A DNA stretch of 64,000 bases from Salinicola avicenniae (GCF_023736115.1 NZ_JAKQZC010000002.1:434001-498000); one strand, 5' to 3'; positions 48,769 to 60,653 are shown, counted from the first letter of the stretch. Made by a program: numbers and translations. The notes: a model not told the origin generated them from the letters alone.

Positions 48769-49869
48769 TCAGCGGCGCACCAGCAGGACGCCGCATTCAC
48801 AGTGGTCGGTCCAGGGGAATTGGTCAAACAGCGCCATTCGCTCGACACGATGGGTCTGCGTCAACTGCGCCAGATTGACCGCCAGCGTCTCCGGGTTGCA
48901 GGAAATATAGACGATCCGCTCGTAGCGCATCAGCGGTTCGCAGCTGGCCGCATCCAGCCCGGCCCGAGGCGGATCCACCAGCACCGTCGAGAAGTCGCAG
49001 TCATCGAGTTGCATGGCGGCGACACGGCGGCCCTGCTTCTCGCCGACGAGCGCCTGGGCGAATTCCTCGGCCGACATGCGGGCCACATGGACGTTGTCCA
49101 CGTCGTTGGCCTCGAGATTGGCCTGAGCGGAAGCCACCGAGGTTCGCGAGATCTCGGTGGCGACCACCCGGCGGAAGTTCTCGGCCAGGGCAATGGTGAA
49201 ATTGCCGTTGCCGCAGTAGAGCTCGACCAGATCGCCGCGGCTACCGCGCGTGACATCACGCGCCCAGTGCAGCATCGACCGGCAGATCTCGGCATTTGGC
49301 TGGGTGAAGCTGTTCTCGACCTGCTGGTAGACGAATGTTCGACCGTCGACCTCGAGCCGCTCCCAGACGTGATCGCGTGTCAGTACCCGCCGCTGCTTGC
49401 GCGAACGGCCGATCAGCGAGACGCCGAGGCTCTCCTGCAGCTCGCGGGCCCGAGCCTCCCACGCCGCGTCCAGCGCCTTGTGGTAGATCAGCGTGACCAG
49501 TGCTTCACCACTGAGGGTGGTCAGGAACTCGACCTGGAACAGCCGGTGACGCATCAGCGGGTCATCGCGAATTGCCCCCAGCAGCTGCGGCATCAGCGCG
49601 TTGATGCGCCGACCGGCAACCGGAAACTGCTCCACGCGCACGACACGCTTGCCCTTCGGTGCCGCGGGATCGGCCTCGAACATGGCATAGAAAAGGTCAT
49701 CGCCTTCATGCCAGAGGCGAAATTCGGCGCGCATGCGGTAATGCATCGGCGGCGAGGCGAAGACCTCGAGCTTGGGGGGAGCGAAGCGGGAAAATTGCGC
49801 TTCGATGCGCTGGCGCTTGGCGTCCAGCTGGGCATCATAGTGCGCCGGGTCGATATCGGTGATGACCAA
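48769..49869 (-). CDS. trmA: tRNA (uracil-5-)-methyltransferase TrmA
   Basis: 366 residues, same length as E. coli TrmA. It starts at TTG 49869, supported by GAGGAG 6 nt upstream and by the family opening. It has LVELYCGNGNFTIALA (SAM motif I), VLVDPPRAGLD, and catalytic Cys in YISCNPETLAVNL near residue 323. Forms m5U54 in the T loop of tRNAs. Followed upstream by murI in the same direction. Confidence 0.95.
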   Translation of the reverse strand: MVITDIDPAHYDAQLDAKRQRIEAQFSRFAPPKLEVFASPPMHYRMRAEFRLWHEGDDLFYAMFEADPAAPKGKRVVRVEQFPVAGRRINALMPQLLGAIRDDPLMRHRLFQVEFLTTLSGEALVTLIYHKALDAAWEARARELQESLGVSLIGRSRKQRRVLTRDHVWERLEVDGRTFVYQQVENSFTQPNAEICRSMLHWARDVTRGSRGDLVELYCGNGNFTIALAENFRRVVATEISRTSVASAQANLEANDVDNVHVARMSAEEFAQALVGEKQGRRVAAMQLDDCDFSTVLVDPPRAGLDAASCEPLMRYERIVYISCNPETLAVNLAQLTQTHRVERMALFDQFPWTDHCECGVLLVRR

Positions 49870-49913
49870 GCAAAACTCCTCGAGAATCGAAAAAGCATCG
49901 GTAAATCATACCC

Positions 49914-50741
49914 TCAGTCCACGGGGGCAATCGGGACCGAAGGAACGGCTACGGCAGGCAGGCGCTCGGGGGCGGCAAAGTCGAAGCGGGAGAGCGCCGA
50001 GCGCAGCCCCGAGGCCCTGTCCTCGGTCGCCCAGCTGGGGGCCGCGGACAACGCGACGCCCGTCATACGCTCGGGCAGCAGGCTCTCGAGACGCCGTGCG
50101 ATGGCGTCACCGGAATCGACCCACTGCACCGATGCCGGCGCCTGCGCAGCAAGGTGAGTACGCAGCAGCGGGAAATGCGTGCAGCCCAGCACGACCGTAT
50201 CCACGACACCCTCGGCGGTGCCGCGCTGCCACAGAGGGGCAACGACCGCAGCGATCAGGGAGGTATCGATCTCGCCGCCGGCCAGCAGCCGCTCCGCTGC
50301 CGGCACCAGGACATCGGCGGCCACGCGGACCACCTCGCAGTCGGCGGCGAAATCGGCAATCAGGCGGTCGAGATAGGGCCGCTGAATCGTTGCGCCGGTC
50401 GCCAGCAATCCCAGCACCCGAGTTCGACTGCGCGCCGCCGCCGGCTTGATGGCTGGCACCGTGCCGATCACCGGTATCGATAGCCGTGCGCGCAGTGCCT
50501 CGAGCGCCAGCGTACTGGCCGTATTGCAGGCCACCACCAGCGCGCGGGGACGACTGACTTCGCAGGCCGACACACAGACCTCGACAATTCGCGCACGCAG
50601 CCAAGCATCCGGTTTGGTGCCGTAAGGAAGCGCCGCATTATCGCAGGCATAGGCCAGTCTCGCGCCCGGCAGCCGGCGGCGGATCGCCGCCACGACGGAA
50701 AGGCCCCCGACGCCGGAGTCGAAGATCAGGGCATCAGTCAT
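49914..50741 (-). CDS. murI: Glutamate racemase MurI
   Basis: 275 residues from ATG 50741. FDSGVGGLSV (D8), ALPYGTK, catalytic C72 in ACNTAST and C187 in LGCTHFPLL, with WVDSGDAIARR near the C-end. Makes D-glutamate for peptidoglycan. The 5' end overlaps the stop of the LysR gene by 8 nt, so the two may be co-transcribed. Confidence 0.94.
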   Translation of the reverse strand: MTDALIFDSGVGGLSVVAAIRRRLPGARLAYACDNAALPYGTKPDAWLRARIVEVCVSACEVSRPRALVVACNTASTLALEALRARLSIPVIGTVPAIKPAAARSRTRVLGLLATGATIQRPYLDRLIADFAADCEVVRVAADVLVPAAERLLAGGEIDTSLIAAVVAPLWQRGTAEGVVDTVVLGCTHFPLLRTHLAAQAPASVQWVDSGDAIARRLESLLPERMTGVALSAAPSWATEDRASGLRSALSRFDFAAPERLPAVAVPSVPIAPVD

Positions 50742-51633
50742 CGGGCTGCCCGGCCTGAAAATGGTCGCGCAATTCGTCGACCAGCGCGCGCAGTCGCGCC
50801 GGCATATACTCGCGGTCGGTATAGAGCAAGTGAACCTCGAGAGGCGGCATCTCGAAAGCCGACAGCAAGCGAACCAGCCGCCCCTCTCTTTCCGCCGCGT
50901 CACCGAGAAAGGCCGGTTTCAGAACCAGCCCCATGCCCAGAACGGCCGCTTCCACCAGCGCCCGCCCGTTGTTGCAGGAGAGCGCCGGTTCGAGTTTCAC
51001 GCGGTAGACCTCGCCGTCGACCTTGAAGGGCCAGTAAGTACCATGACGCGAGAGCGTGTAGTGCAGACAACGGTGATCGCGAAGCTCCCGCGGGTGCGTC
51101 GGCGTACCGTGGCGGCGCAGATAGTCCGGGGCGGCGTAGAGATGCATCGGCATGCGCATCAGGGGGCGGGCAATCAGGCTGGAGTCCTCGAGCTGTCCGA
51201 TGCGGACAGCCAGGTCAAACTCCTCCGCCAGCAGGTCGACACGACGATCCTCCAGCACCAGATCGAAGGTCACGGCAGGGTGGCGCGCCTCGAATGCCTG
51301 CAGCGCCGGCATCAAGGCCTGCACCCCGAAATCCACTGGCGCCGCGATCCGCAGCCGTCCGCGCACGTTGCCACGCTGTTCGCCCAGCTCCGCTTCCAGC
51401 GCCTGCAGTTCATCCATCAGCCGCGCTGCGGTCGTCAGATAGCGCTCACCTTCGGCCGTCAGCTGCAGCTGACGCGTCGAGCGCACGAGCAGTCGCACCC
51501 CCAGCGTCTCCTCGAGGCGCGAGACCTGCTTGCTGACCATGGCGTTGGAGACACCGAGCCGCCGGGCGCCGCCGGCAAAACTGCCGGCCTCGACCACCGC
51601 CCGGAAAACCTGCATTGCCTGCAGTCGGTCCAT
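50734..51633 (-). CDS. LysR family transcriptional regulator
   Basis: 299 residues. N-terminal winged helix MDRLQAMQVFRAVVEAGSFAGGARRLGVSNAMVSKQVSRLEETLGVRLL, then the two-lobed effector domain (LRIAAPVDFGVQALMPALQAF, DLAVRIGQLEDSSLIARPL). The family typically regulates a divergent gene, but the next gene is the same-direction hemerythrin-like one 98 bp upstream, so the target is not evident. Overlaps murI by 8 nt. Confidence 0.92.
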   Translation of the reverse strand: MDRLQAMQVFRAVVEAGSFAGGARRLGVSNAMVSKQVSRLEETLGVRLLVRSTRQLQLTAEGERYLTTAARLMDELQALEAELGEQRGNVRGRLRIAAPVDFGVQALMPALQAFEARHPAVTFDLVLEDRRVDLLAEEFDLAVRIGQLEDSSLIARPLMRMPMHLYAAPDYLRRHGTPTHPRELRDHRCLHYTLSRHGTYWPFKVDGEVYRVKLEPALSCNNGRALVEAAVLGMGLVLKPAFLGDAAEREGRLVRLLSAFEMPPLEVHLLYTDREYMPARLRALVDELRDHFQAGQPDD

Positions 51634-51731
51634 CCGCTGCCCTCTTGCCCTCGTCCGCCGCCCATTCTACGCAAGCGACGACGATCGCGCAGTGGCGATC
51701 GTCGTCGAGCCGCGAACCGTCAGTAGGGGTG

Positions 51732-52286
51732 TCAGGAAGCGAGCGGCGAAGGGGCTTCGCGAAACTCGGTATAGAGCTCGGGGTAGGCTTCCTGCAGCCT
51801 TGCCAGTTCGGCTTCGGCCTGGGCAGGCAGTTCACGGGAGAGCCGGGCCAGGTCGTCCTCGTCGAAATGCTCGCGAATCAGCGGGAAGAGCTCCTCGCGT
51901 TCTGCCCGGAGATAGGCGCGGTGCGCGTCGAGATAGGAACGCAGGTCGTCGGCAAACTTGTCCATCGGCATGACGCCATCCATCAGGATCATGTCGATAT
52001 CCTGAGAGAGCCGCATGAGTTGCTCGTGCAGATGCTGATAGTCATCTGCAAGGCGGGTGCTCAATTCGTCGATCTGCGATTCGCGGGCGACCAGTTGCTC
52101 GCTGCAAATACGCTCCAGCGGAATCGTGAACCCGCTCATGTAATCGAGAATATAGTCCACGACCTCCCGGATTAGGCGGAAGTTGGGGCGATCGCCCCCG
52201 GCCAGCGTCTTGTGCTTCAGATGCAATACGTGCAACAGGCGCGCCATATTGGCGTGATCCTGGCGTAACTGGGTCAGCATGGGCAT
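51732..52286 (-). CDS. Degenerate hemerythrin-domain protein
   Basis: 184 residues from ATG 52286 (AGGAG upstream). The N-terminus LTQLRQDHANMARLLHVLHLKH and the EELFPLIREHFDEDDLARLSREL end match the hemerythrin/HHE fold. However, the usual YHHPKE iron-ligand motif is FTIPLER here, and the histidine before the final EE is replaced (HRAYLRAEREE). The diiron site is therefore probably lost. May be a structural or regulatory relic of an O2/NO sensor. Confidence 0.75.
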   Translation of the reverse strand: MPMLTQLRQDHANMARLLHVLHLKHKTLAGGDRPNFRLIREVVDYILDYMSGFTIPLERICSEQLVARESQIDELSTRLADDYQHLHEQLMRLSQDIDMILMDGVMPMDKFADDLRSYLDAHRAYLRAEREELFPLIREHFDEDDLARLSRELPAQAEAELARLQEAYPELYTEFREAPSPLAS

Positions 52287-52570
52287 GGGAAGTCTCCTGT
52301 CCGTGCAGTGGCGGTGCCGAGCACACCGCCTTATCCGCCTAGTGTAGTGTGTGTCACGCCGAATGACGTCGGGACCACCGATTGACCGACACCCGACAAG
52401 TGCCATGACTTGCCAGGGCCGTCCGACACGGCCGGCATTGGGCCCACGCGCGACGACACGCTAGAATTTCCTACCCTAGCGGTTTTTGCGATAAACGCTC
52501 TACGCCTAACGTCTGATTTGCTGTAGCGAAATGTACCGTTTCGCTGCCGACAGCCAGCCTGGAAGAAGCC

Positions 52571-53920
52571 ATGGACCTTTTTGCCGACGACGACGCCCGA
52601 CGCGCTCAAGAGAACGCTCCCCTTGCCTACCGCATGCGCCCGCGTCAGTTGGAGGACTACGTCGGCCAGCAGGCGCTGGTCGGCCCGGGCAAGCCCTTGC
52701 GTCGTATGGCCGAAAGCGCCAGCGTGCGCTCGATGATCCTCTGGGGACCACCCGGTGTCGGCAAGACGACCCTCGCCGAGATCCTGGCCGAAGCCTCCGG
52801 CGCACGGCTGGAGCAGCTCTCGGCAGTCATGGCAGGGGTCAAGGATATCCGCGCCGCCGTCGAGCGTGCCCGCGAGGGAAGGCTTCAGGAGCGCCAGACG
52901 CTACTGTTCCTCGACGAAATCCACCGCTTGAACAAGAGTCAGCAGGATGCGCTGCTACCGCACGTCGAGTCCGGCCTGCTGACGCTGATTGGGGCGACCA
53001 CGGAGAATCCCTCGTTCGAAGTCAACTCGGCGCTGCTGTCACGCGCCCGGGTCTACGTGCTCAAGTCGCTCAGCGACGGTGATCTGATCGTCGTCCTGAA
53101 GCGTGCCCTGAGCAACGAGACACTGGGATTGGGCGAACGCCAGATCATGGCCAGCGACGAAGCGCTGTCGATCCTCGCGCGTGCCGCTGCCGGCGACGCC
53201 CGCCGTGCGCTCGGCCTGCTCGAGACCGCCTGCGACTTCACGCGCCAGGATGCCCACGGCGAGCATCTGGAACGGGAGTCGGTGATCGAGGTGATCGGCC
53301 ATCAGGCCGCGGCATTCGACAATCAGGGCGAGCACTACTACGACGTACTCTCGGCCATTCACAAGTCCGTTCGCTCGTCACGCCCCGATGCGGCCCTGCT
53401 CTATATCGCCCAGTTCATGGGCGCCGGTGGCGACCCACTGGACGTCGTGCGCCGCCTCACGGCGATCGCGTCCGAGGACGTCGGCAACGCTGACCCGCGC
53501 GCGCTGCCGATGGTGATCGCCGCCTGGGATGCCTATCTGCGCCTCGGCGATTACGAGGGGCAACGAGCCATCGCCCATGCCGCCGTCCATCTGGCCGTGG
53601 CACCCAAGAGCAATCGTGTCGAGCAGGCCTGGAGCCAGGCCAAGGCGTTCGTTGCCGAGCACCCGAATCTCGAAGTGCCGATCTATCTGCGCAACGCGCC
53701 GACGAAGCTGATGTCGTCCCTCGGCTACGGCGACGGCTACCGCTACGCCCATAGCGAGCCCAACGGCTATCCCGCCGGCAGCCAGCACGACTGCTGGCCC
53801 GAGAACCTGCCGCGAAGGCAGTTTTACGACCCCAGCGAATTCGGCCAAGAGAAGCGCTACCGCCAGATGCTGGCCTGGCGCGCGGAGCTCGATCGCCAGG
53901 CCGACGCCGGCGAGGCCTGA
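52571..53920 (+). CDS. rarA: Replication-associated recombination protein RarA
   Basis: 449 residues. AAA+ ATPase with [13 protein letters not shown] box, Walker [10 protein letters not shown] (59-67), Walker [10 protein letters not shown] (112-119), sensor 1 [11 protein letters not shown], and the C-terminal MgsA tetramerisation domain ([27 protein letters not shown]). It acts at stalled forks with RecA and SSB. Next to lolA and ftsK, as in many gammaproteobacteria. Confidence 0.96.
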   Translation: MDLFADDDARRAQENAPLAYRMRPRQLEDYVGQQALVGPGKPLRRMAESASVRSMILWGPPGVGKTTLAEILAEASGARLEQLSAVMAGVKDIRAAVERAREGRLQERQTLLFLDEIHRLNKSQQDALLPHVESGLLTLIGATTENPSFEVNSALLSRARVYVLKSLSDGDLIVVLKRALSNETLGLGERQIMASDEALSILARAAAGDARRALGLLETACDFTRQDAHGEHLERESVIEVIGHQAAAFDNQGEHYYDVLSAIHKSVRSSRPDAALLYIAQFMGAGGDPLDVVRRLTAIASEDVGNADPRALPMVIAAWDAYLRLGDYEGQRAIAHAAVHLAVAPKSNRVEQAWSQAKAFVAEHPNLEVPIYLRNAPTKLMSSLGYGDGYRYAHSEPNGYPAGSQHDCWPENLPRRQFYDPSEFGQEKRYRQMLAWRAELDRQADAGEA

Positions 53921-53929
53921 TCCGGCATC

Positions 53930-53958
53930 AAAAAGGCCCCGTGGATGACGGGGCCTTT
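53930..53958. terminator. Bidirectional terminator between rarA and lolA
   Basis: AAAGGCCCCGT-GGATG-ACGGGGCCTTT with A- and T-tracts on both sides, between the convergent ends of rarA and lolA. Confidence 0.88.
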
Positions 53959-53987
53959 CAAGCTTGCACACGCAGCGTCAGGCGTTT

Positions 53988-54632
53988 TCAGGGCGCAGCC
54001 GGGCTCTGCTCGCGAATCACGTCGGCCCCCTCGGGAATCTCGAAGGCGAACTGCGCGGGATCGATGCTGACATTGGTCTCGGCGTCGTCGAAATCGATCG
54101 CCGTACGCTGCCCCGTACTGTCGGTCATCTGCAACGCATCGAGTTTTTCGCTGTAGAACGTCAGCTTGAGCTGTTCGAACAGCGTATCGTTCGCCTGCGG
54201 GACCAGCGTGAACGTCTCGGTGGCCCCCTGTTGCTGGCGCGTCACGTCGTAGTTGTCGGCAAGCGCCGAAGCGCGTCCCGAGAGCAACAGTGCCGGCGTA
54301 TGTGTCACGCGGTCATCCAGCGGCTGAATCGTGACCTGCTCGAGATCCGGGTCATAGAGCGTGACTTCATTGCCATCGGACACCACCAACTGGCGATAGG
54401 GCTGGTTGACCTCCCAGCGAAAATGGCCCGGCCGCGAGAGCCACATGTGGCCGCTCGTGTCCTGCAGGCTGGAGCCGCCCGCATCCAGGATCTGCTGTTC
54501 GAAATCTGCTGAATAGGTCTTCAGCGGCTCAAGCAGATGGCTCAGGCGATCGGCCGAGGCCTGATCGGCCTGCGCGGCGAACGGCACCGCCAGCAGGCCG
54601 CCGGTGATGGCCAACACTTTTATCATGCGCAT
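53988..54632 (-). CDS. lolA: Outer-membrane lipoprotein carrier LolA
   Basis: 214 residues from ATG 54632 (AAGGAA upstream). Signal peptide 1-22. The mature LolA fold shows LEPLKTYSADFEQQILDAGGSSLQDTSGHMWLSRPGHFRWEV and QPYRQLVVSDGNEVTLYDPDLEQVT. Shuttles lipoproteins from LolCDE to LolB across the periplasm. Separated from ftsK by a terminator. Confidence 0.95.
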   Translation of the reverse strand: MRMIKVLAITGGLLAVPFAAQADQASADRLSHLLEPLKTYSADFEQQILDAGGSSLQDTSGHMWLSRPGHFRWEVNQPYRQLVVSDGNEVTLYDPDLEQVTIQPLDDRVTHTPALLLSGRASALADNYDVTRQQQGATETFTLVPQANDTLFEQLKLTFYSEKLDALQMTDSTGQRTAIDFDDAETNVSIDPAQFAFEIPEGADVIREQSPAAP

Positions 54633-54732
54633 GGGCGTTCCTTGTCTCGAGTCCATGTAGGGCGTGTGCCTTGCGACGTGTTTCTGGCGACGCAGACCGC
54701 CGACGTAATCGTATCGACAGGTGTTGGACCAC

Positions 54733-54761
54733 AAAACGGCCGCCGGGTTTACCCGGCGGCC
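54733..54761 (-). terminator. Terminator after ftsK
   Basis: GGCCGCCGGGT / ACCCGGCGGCC stem with a 2-nt loop, followed on the minus strand by GTTTTG, 14 nt past the ftsK stop. Confidence 0.85.
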
Positions 54762-54774
54762 ATCGAGGCGGTGG

Positions 54775-57700
54775 TCAATCGCCGACCGGCGGCGGCGCCG
54801 CCAGCACTTCCCGCGAACCGTTGTTGCCCATGGAGGTGACCACGCCGGCCTGCTCCATCGACTCCACCAGTCGGGCTGCCCGGTTGTAGCCGATCTTGAA
54901 GCGCCGCTGCACTGCCGAGATCGAGGCACGGCGTGTCTCGGTGACGAACTGGACTGCCTCATCGTAGAGTGCATCCTGCTCGGCGTCTTCGCCGTCGCCG
55001 CCGCCCTCGGCCTCCAGCCCGGCCAGCGCGTCGGCCGAGACACCGCCGGAGAGAATCTCCTCGATGTACTCGGGCTCGCCACGGCGTTTCCAGTCCTCGA
55101 CGATGCGGTGCACCTCGTCATCGTCGACGAAGGCGCCGTGAACACGTTGCGGCATGCCGGCACCGGAGGGCAGATAGAGCATGTCGCCATGGCCGAGCAG
55201 GTTTTCCGCACCGCCCTGGTCGAGAATGGTGCGCGAATCGATCTTCGAGGACACCTGAAACGCCATCCGCGTCGGAATGTTGGCCTTGATCAGGCCAGTC
55301 ACCACGTCCACCGACGGCCGCTGGGTCGCCAGAATCAGGTGAATCCCGGCCGCACGCGCCTTCTGTGCCAGGCGGGCGATCAGCTCTTCGACCTTCTTGC
55401 CGACAATCATGAACATGTCGGCAAACTCGTCGATCACCACCACGATATAGGGCAGCTTCTCGAGCGTTGGTGGCTGCTGATGCATCTCCCACGGCTGCGG
55501 CTCCCACAGCGGGTCCTGCACCTGGGCCCCGTGGCGCTCCGCCTCGTCGAGCTTGGCGTTGAAGCCAGCGATATTGCGCACCCCCATCGCTGCCATCAGC
55601 TTGTAGCGCCGCTCCATCTCGGCGACGCACCAGCGCAAGGCGTTGGCCGCCTCCTTCATGTCGGTGACTACAGGGGCCAGCAGATGCGGGATGCCGTCGT
55701 AGACGGATAGTTCCAGCATCTTGGGGTCGACCATGATCATGCGCACTTCGTCGGGCGTGGCCTTCAACAGCATCGACACCAGCATGGTGTTGATGCCGAC
55801 GGACTTGCCCGAACCGGTCGTGCCCGCGACCAGCAGGTGTGGCATCTTGTTGAGGTTGGCAACCACCGGCTTGCCGCCGATGTCCTGGCCCAGCGCCAGC
55901 GTCACGGGCGAATCCGCCTGTTGGTAGACATCGGAGTCGAGTACCTGTCGGATACGAATCATCGCCCGATGCGGGTTGGGGATCTCGATACCCACCGTCG
56001 GTTTGCCCGGGATCACCTCGACCACACGCACGCTCTTGACCATCAGCGAGCGTGCGAGGTCTTTCGCCAGATTGCTGATCTTGGAGACCTTCACGCCGGC
56101 GGCGGGCTTGATCTCGAAGCGCGTAATGACAGGCCCCGGCCAGGTGTCGACCACCTCGGCCTTGACGCCGTACTCGCGCAGGCGCATCTCCAGCAGCTCG
56201 GCCATGTCGGCAAGCTGCTCCGGCGTATAGTTGGGCTGTTCCGGATCGGCCGGCGTCGTCAGCCGTACCGACGGCAGGTCGCCAGTCGGCTCCGGCAGCT
56301 CGTCGCCGCCCGGCCGCTGACTCTGCAAGTGCTCCACGGTCCACAAGGTCGGCTGGTTCTCCAGCGCACCGGCTCGCGCCTGCTCGGCGGTTGCCACATG
56401 CGGCGGCGCGTCGCTCGGCGTGGCCGGCGGCTCGTCGGCAGCGTGTCGGCTTTTTGCCACCGGTGTGACCGGGGTCGACGCGGCCTGCGGCGTCGGTGCT
56501 GGGCGCGGGATCTCGCGCTCGAACGATGCCGGTTCGCTCGGCATCGTTTCGCTGGCGCCCGCCACGTCGATGCCATTCGACTCTTCCGGCCAGTCGGGCC
56601 GTTCTCGCATCGGTGATGGGTCCGCCGGTGTTTCGAGGGCCGTTTCAGGCGACATCTCTCCACTGTCGGCCTCGGCCGCGGCCCAATCGACACGCGACGG
56701 CGAGGCGGACGGAACCGCCGAAGGGGGAGCGACAGACATATTCCGATCGTCATCCGTGTCGAACGGCGGCGGCGAAGCCAACGATGGCTCGGAAGGTGGC
56801 ATCCCGGCCTCTGGAGTCCCGGATCGCAACGTTTCGGTGTCGGAAGACGCTGCCGACGTCGACGACGCGCCCTCTCGAGCGGTCAGCGCCATCGCGGCAG
56901 AAGAAGCTTCGAGCGGCGCACTGCCCGCCGCCTGTCCCCATGGCCCGGCAACGTCGTCACGCTCCGCATGAATACCCCAGCGAGTGGGTGTTGCTTCTGC
57001 CGCATCGTCATCGGCGGACAACGCTGGCGTCGCGACGGCGTCTGAAGCCGGCTCGGAGGCGCTCGTCGACGCATCGCCTGCCATCGAGGCATTGGATGCC
57101 GCTTCGGTTTCGGCCGTCGGGGCCTGGAAGGCTTGCGGAATCCGCCGACGGGTCACGTCCGCGCGGAATGTCGTCGAGGCCCCTTCGGTGTCATCGACGG
57201 CCTCCGCGTCTCGCGCCGATGTCGTCTCGGGAGGCGCCTCCGGCGCCTCGTCGGGCAGCTTGCCCAGCGTCGGTTCACGCGCCTCTTCCTGACGCTGACG
57301 CGCTGAATAGGCAGACTCGGGACGCTTGGCGGACGGCGTCCGCGCTGGCACGTCCCAAGGGATGTCGGTGCGGCCATCATGGCGCCACATCGACGAGTCG
57401 TTCGGCGTGTCTGCGCCGCCCGCCAGCGCTTCCTGCCACGCCGGCTCGCGACGCTCGGTCGTTTCGCCGATATCGTCGCCCCATTCGTCGAGCACCGGCC
57501 CCCGGCGGATAGGAAGCCACTTCTCCCACCAGCGCGCCTTGCGGGGCGCCTCGGTTTCGACGGCCGATGCCGGAGAGTCGGCTTCGTCGGCTGGCGCCGC
57601 CGCCGGCTTCGTGCATGGCTCCGCGCCGTCGACCGCGGCCCTGCCACGTGTTTTTTCACGGCTCGCCGGGGCCTCGACCCGACGCTGCGCCCGACGCTCG

Positions 57701-58416
57701 CGCTGCTCGGCGCGGCGCACCTTGAGCCAACGCCAGAACCGGTTGAGCGAGCTGCCGAGCTCGTCCATCACTGTCAGCCAGGACATCCCGGTAAACAGCG
57801 TGAAACCGCACATGAAAGCGGCAATCGCGATCAGCGTGGTGCCTCGCACACCGACCAGCCCCGACAGCGAGCCGGCAATCCCCTTACCGAGGATACCGCC
57901 GGCCTGATTGGGCAGATCGCTCGCCGCGTTGTAGAAGTGCAGATCTCCCAGCGTCGTGGTGCTCATCAGCAACAGCAACAGGCCGCCGGTATGCACCGCC
58001 AGCGCCATCGGATCCCAAGCGATCTGGACCTGCGTTTGACGCATGATGCGCCAGGCACCGAGCCCGAACATACCCGGCCACCACAGCGCACTCGCGCCGA
58101 ATAGAGAGTAGAGGACGTCAGAGAGCCAGGCACCGATCGGTCCCATCCAGTTGGTAACCGACTGGTCGGGGCCGCTCTGGGTCCAGCCCGGATCGGTAGG
58201 GGAATAGCTGAACAGTGCCAGCAACAGGAAGACGCAGACGGCGAGCAGCAGAATGAAGGCACCCTCACGCGTCACGCCCTGCAGATGCATGATCACGCGG
58301 CGGGCCTGCTCCCTGGCTTGCGCCTGCGTCGATGAACGACGGCTTTTCTTGGCCGGACTCTTGGCACTCAAACGATCAACCCCCTCGCGCCCGCCCTGGA
58401 TAGTGGCGTCACGCAT
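54775..58416 (-). CDS. ftsK: DNA translocase FtsK with long linker
   Basis: 1213 residues. Four N-terminal membrane helices (~50-225), then a ~490-residue Ala/Pro/Ser/Glu-rich linker (~235-720). The motor domain has Walker [11 protein letters not shown] (~862), Walker [11 protein letters not shown] and the [21 protein letters not shown] region. The C-terminal gamma winged helix (~1145-1213, [29 protein letters not shown]) reads KOPS. Coordinates chromosome dimer resolution with septation. The linker is unusually acidic and serine-rich. Confidence 0.95.
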   Translation of the reverse strand: MRDATIQGGREGVDRLSAKSPAKKSRRSSTQAQAREQARRVIMHLQGVTREGAFILLLAVCVFLLLALFSYSPTDPGWTQSGPDQSVTNWMGPIGAWLSDVLYSLFGASALWWPGMFGLGAWRIMRQTQVQIAWDPMALAVHTGGLLLLLMSTTTLGDLHFYNAASDLPNQAGGILGKGIAGSLSGLVGVRGTTLIAIAAFMCGFTLFTGMSWLTVMDELGSSLNRFWRWLKVRRAEQRERRAQRRVEAPASREKTRGRAAVDGAEPCTKPAAAPADEADSPASAVETEAPRKARWWEKWLPIRRGPVLDEWGDDIGETTERREPAWQEALAGGADTPNDSSMWRHDGRTDIPWDVPARTPSAKRPESAYSARQRQEEAREPTLGKLPDEAPEAPPETTSARDAEAVDDTEGASTTFRADVTRRRIPQAFQAPTAETEAASNASMAGDASTSASEPASDAVATPALSADDDAAEATPTRWGIHAERDDVAGPWGQAAGSAPLEASSAAMALTAREGASSTSAASSDTETLRSGTPEAGMPPSEPSLASPPPFDTDDDRNMSVAPPSAVPSASPSRVDWAAAEADSGEMSPETALETPADPSPMRERPDWPEESNGIDVAGASETMPSEPASFEREIPRPAPTPQAASTPVTPVAKSRHAADEPPATPSDAPPHVATAEQARAGALENQPTLWTVEHLQSQRPGGDELPEPTGDLPSVRLTTPADPEQPNYTPEQLADMAELLEMRLREYGVKAEVVDTWPGPVITRFEIKPAAGVKVSKISNLAKDLARSLMVKSVRVVEVIPGKPTVGIEIPNPHRAMIRIRQVLDSDVYQQADSPVTLALGQDIGGKPVVANLNKMPHLLVAGTTGSGKSVGINTMLVSMLLKATPDEVRMIMVDPKMLELSVYDGIPHLLAPVVTDMKEAANALRWCVAEMERRYKLMAAMGVRNIAGFNAKLDEAERHGAQVQDPLWEPQPWEMHQQPPTLEKLPYIVVVIDEFADMFMIVGKKVEELIARLAQKARAAGIHLILATQRPSVDVVTGLIKANIPTRMAFQVSSKIDSRTILDQGGAENLLGHGDMLYLPSGAGMPQRVHGAFVDDDEVHRIVEDWKRRGEPEYIEEILSGGVSADALAGLEAEGGGDGEDAEQDALYDEAVQFVTETRRASISAVQRRFKIGYNRAARLVESMEQAGVVTSMGNNGSREVLAAPPPVGD

Positions 58417-58589
58417 TGCATGGCCGATACCGCAGGCGGCGTTCCGTCGCCCATACGGCTATCGGCGATCCACGACCGGGCCACGCGGGCCCGGGATCCT
58501 TAAACGGCCATCATACCGGGCGCCGAGGCGACATCACAGGGGGCTAATCAAGCTGACGCGAACGCGGCCCCGGGGCAGGGCCGCGCGCT

Positions 58590-60623
58590 TCATGCCGGCA
58601 GCGTTGGTCGGGTCGAGGGTCGAGCCTCGCGCGCCGGCGGGGCCAGCGATGAGGTCGGTGAGCGCTCGACATGACCACCTTCATCACGTAGCCGGAACAG
58701 CGCTACCGTGTCGGATAGCCGACGGCTCTGCTCGCCGAGCTGCTGGGTGGAAGCACTCGACTGCCGAACCAGCGCTGCATTGCTTTGCGTGGTCTCGTCG
58801 ATCTGCGCAATCGCCATATTGATCTGTTCGATGCCATGAGACTGCTCTTCCGAACCCAGGCGAATCTCGGAGATCAGCAGGCTAATGCGCTCGATCTGGG
58901 TGACGATCTCACCAACTCGCTCGCCCGCTTCCGCAGCCTGCTGATTGCCGCTATCGACCTCGGCCACGGTGCGCTCGACAAGCGTCTTGATCTCGCGCGC
59001 AGAGGTGGCACAGCGCTCCGCAAGACCTCGAACCTCCTGCGCCACCACGGCGAAGCCCCGCCCCTGCTCGCCCGCACGCGCGGCCTCCACCGATGCGTTC
59101 AGTGCCAGCAGGTTGGTCTGGAAAGCAATGCTGTCGATCACGCCAACCACGTCTGCGATCTGTTTCGCCATGCCGTCGATGCGCTGCATCGCCGCTACCG
59201 TAGCTTCCACGGTGCCGCGTGCATTTCCGGCTGCGCTCGAGGTCTGGCGGGCCTGCTCGTCGCCTTCCCGCGCGCGTTGCGCATTCTGGCGCACCGTGGC
59301 GTTGATCTCCTCGGTGCTTGCCGCCGTCTGCTCGAGACTCGCGGCCTGTGACTCCGTCCGCGAGGAGAGTTCCTCATTGCCGGCCACCAGCTCTCGCGTG
59401 TGGCTATCGGTCTGAGTCACGGCATCGCGGACCTGCCCGACAATCCGTTCGAGGCCGTCACCGATACCGTTCATCGCGACCGCGAGCTGGCCGATCTCAT
59501 CCTGCCGACGCGTCTCGATCCGCTGCGAGAGATCCCCCTCGGCCAGCGCTTCGGCGAGCCCGACAGCGCGGACCATGGGCCGCGACACCAGGCGGCGGAA
59601 GATCCAGTAGAGCGTCAGACTCAGCGTGAGGGCCACCAACAGCGCAATGCCCAGAAAGACGTTTCGTGCCTCGACCACATCAGCCATGATCTCGTCGAGC
59701 GACACCGAGCCGACCAGAATCCACTGCCAGCCCGGGTAGCGAGAGTAGGCGGCCAACCGTTCGACGCCGTTGTCGGCGACGAACTCGACCTCGCCGGCAT
59801 CCTGCGCGAACATCGGCGCGAACGAATCGGCTGCCGGCCCTTCCAGCAGGTTATCACCTTCGTAGGGGCCACCGGCGAGCACCTCACCACGGGTGTCACC
59901 CGCCGCCGAAACCAGCATGGTGTAGCCGCCGGCACCGATCCCCATTGCCCGAATGCGATCTTGCATCTCGGCCATTTCGGCGCTGACATCGACCCCGACG
60001 AACAAGGCACCGATGACTTGACCATCGGCATCGGTAATCGGCTGGTATTTAGTGATGTAGGGGATCCCGAAGAGGCGTGCCAGCCCGATGTAGGGCTCGT
60101 TCTGCATCAGATTGGCGTAGCTGCGCGACTCCCGATTCAGCAGCGTTCCCATGGCTCGCTTGCCATCGTTATCCTTGAGCGAGGTCGTCACACGTACGAA
60201 ATCGTCGCCGTCACGCGCGAAGATCGTCGCCGGAGTATCGGTCTGGCTGGTGTAGCGGTCCAGCTTCCAGGTGTTGTCATTGATGACTTCGAGCCCATCT
60301 TTCAGCACCGGCGTGTCACGGCCGGAAACCTCCACCCGCTCATCCGGCTCGAGGGCAAAACGCCCCGAATACTGATCGGCGAAGATGCTCAGAAAGCGGT
60401 CAGCCTGATGCTGCAGGCTGTAGTCGAACAACGACATCATGTCGGTAAGCGCGGTCTGCTGGGTGACCAGCTCGTGCTTGGTGGCCTGGCGCAGTTGACC
60501 AGAGCTGACCTGAGCCATGGCGAAGGCCAGCCCCATCAATACCAGGATCTGCAGCAGAGCTACGATCAGAGCCAGCTTGGTACCGATGCTGGCCCTTCGG
60601 AAACGCTGTTGAATTGCGGTCAT
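58590..60623 (-). CDS. Methyl-accepting chemotaxis protein with Cache domain
   Basis: 677 residues. TM1 ~14-36, a large ~290-residue periplasmic double-Cache (Cache_3-Cache_2) sensor ([51 protein letters not shown]), TM2 ~325-347, HAMP, and a complete signalling hairpin ([36 protein letters not shown]). The C-terminus is proline/arginine-rich without a WxxF pentapeptide. A FliA-type -10 lies just upstream. Ligand unknown; Cache domains often bind small acids or amino acids. Confidence 0.93.
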   Translation of the reverse strand: MTAIQQRFRRASIGTKLALIVALLQILVLMGLAFAMAQVSSGQLRQATKHELVTQQTALTDMMSLFDYSLQHQADRFLSIFADQYSGRFALEPDERVEVSGRDTPVLKDGLEVINDNTWKLDRYTSQTDTPATIFARDGDDFVRVTTSLKDNDGKRAMGTLLNRESRSYANLMQNEPYIGLARLFGIPYITKYQPITDADGQVIGALFVGVDVSAEMAEMQDRIRAMGIGAGGYTMLVSAAGDTRGEVLAGGPYEGDNLLEGPAADSFAPMFAQDAGEVEFVADNGVERLAAYSRYPGWQWILVGSVSLDEIMADVVEARNVFLGIALLVALTLSLTLYWIFRRLVSRPMVRAVGLAEALAEGDLSQRIETRRQDEIGQLAVAMNGIGDGLERIVGQVRDAVTQTDSHTRELVAGNEELSSRTESQAASLEQTAASTEEINATVRQNAQRAREGDEQARQTSSAAGNARGTVEATVAAMQRIDGMAKQIADVVGVIDSIAFQTNLLALNASVEAARAGEQGRGFAVVAQEVRGLAERCATSAREIKTLVERTVAEVDSGNQQAAEAGERVGEIVTQIERISLLISEIRLGSEEQSHGIEQINMAIAQIDETTQSNAALVRQSSASTQQLGEQSRRLSDTVALFRLRDEGGHVERSPTSSLAPPAREARPSTRPTLPA

Positions 60624-60653
60624 GATATTTCCGTAAGAAAAAGTGTCATCATG

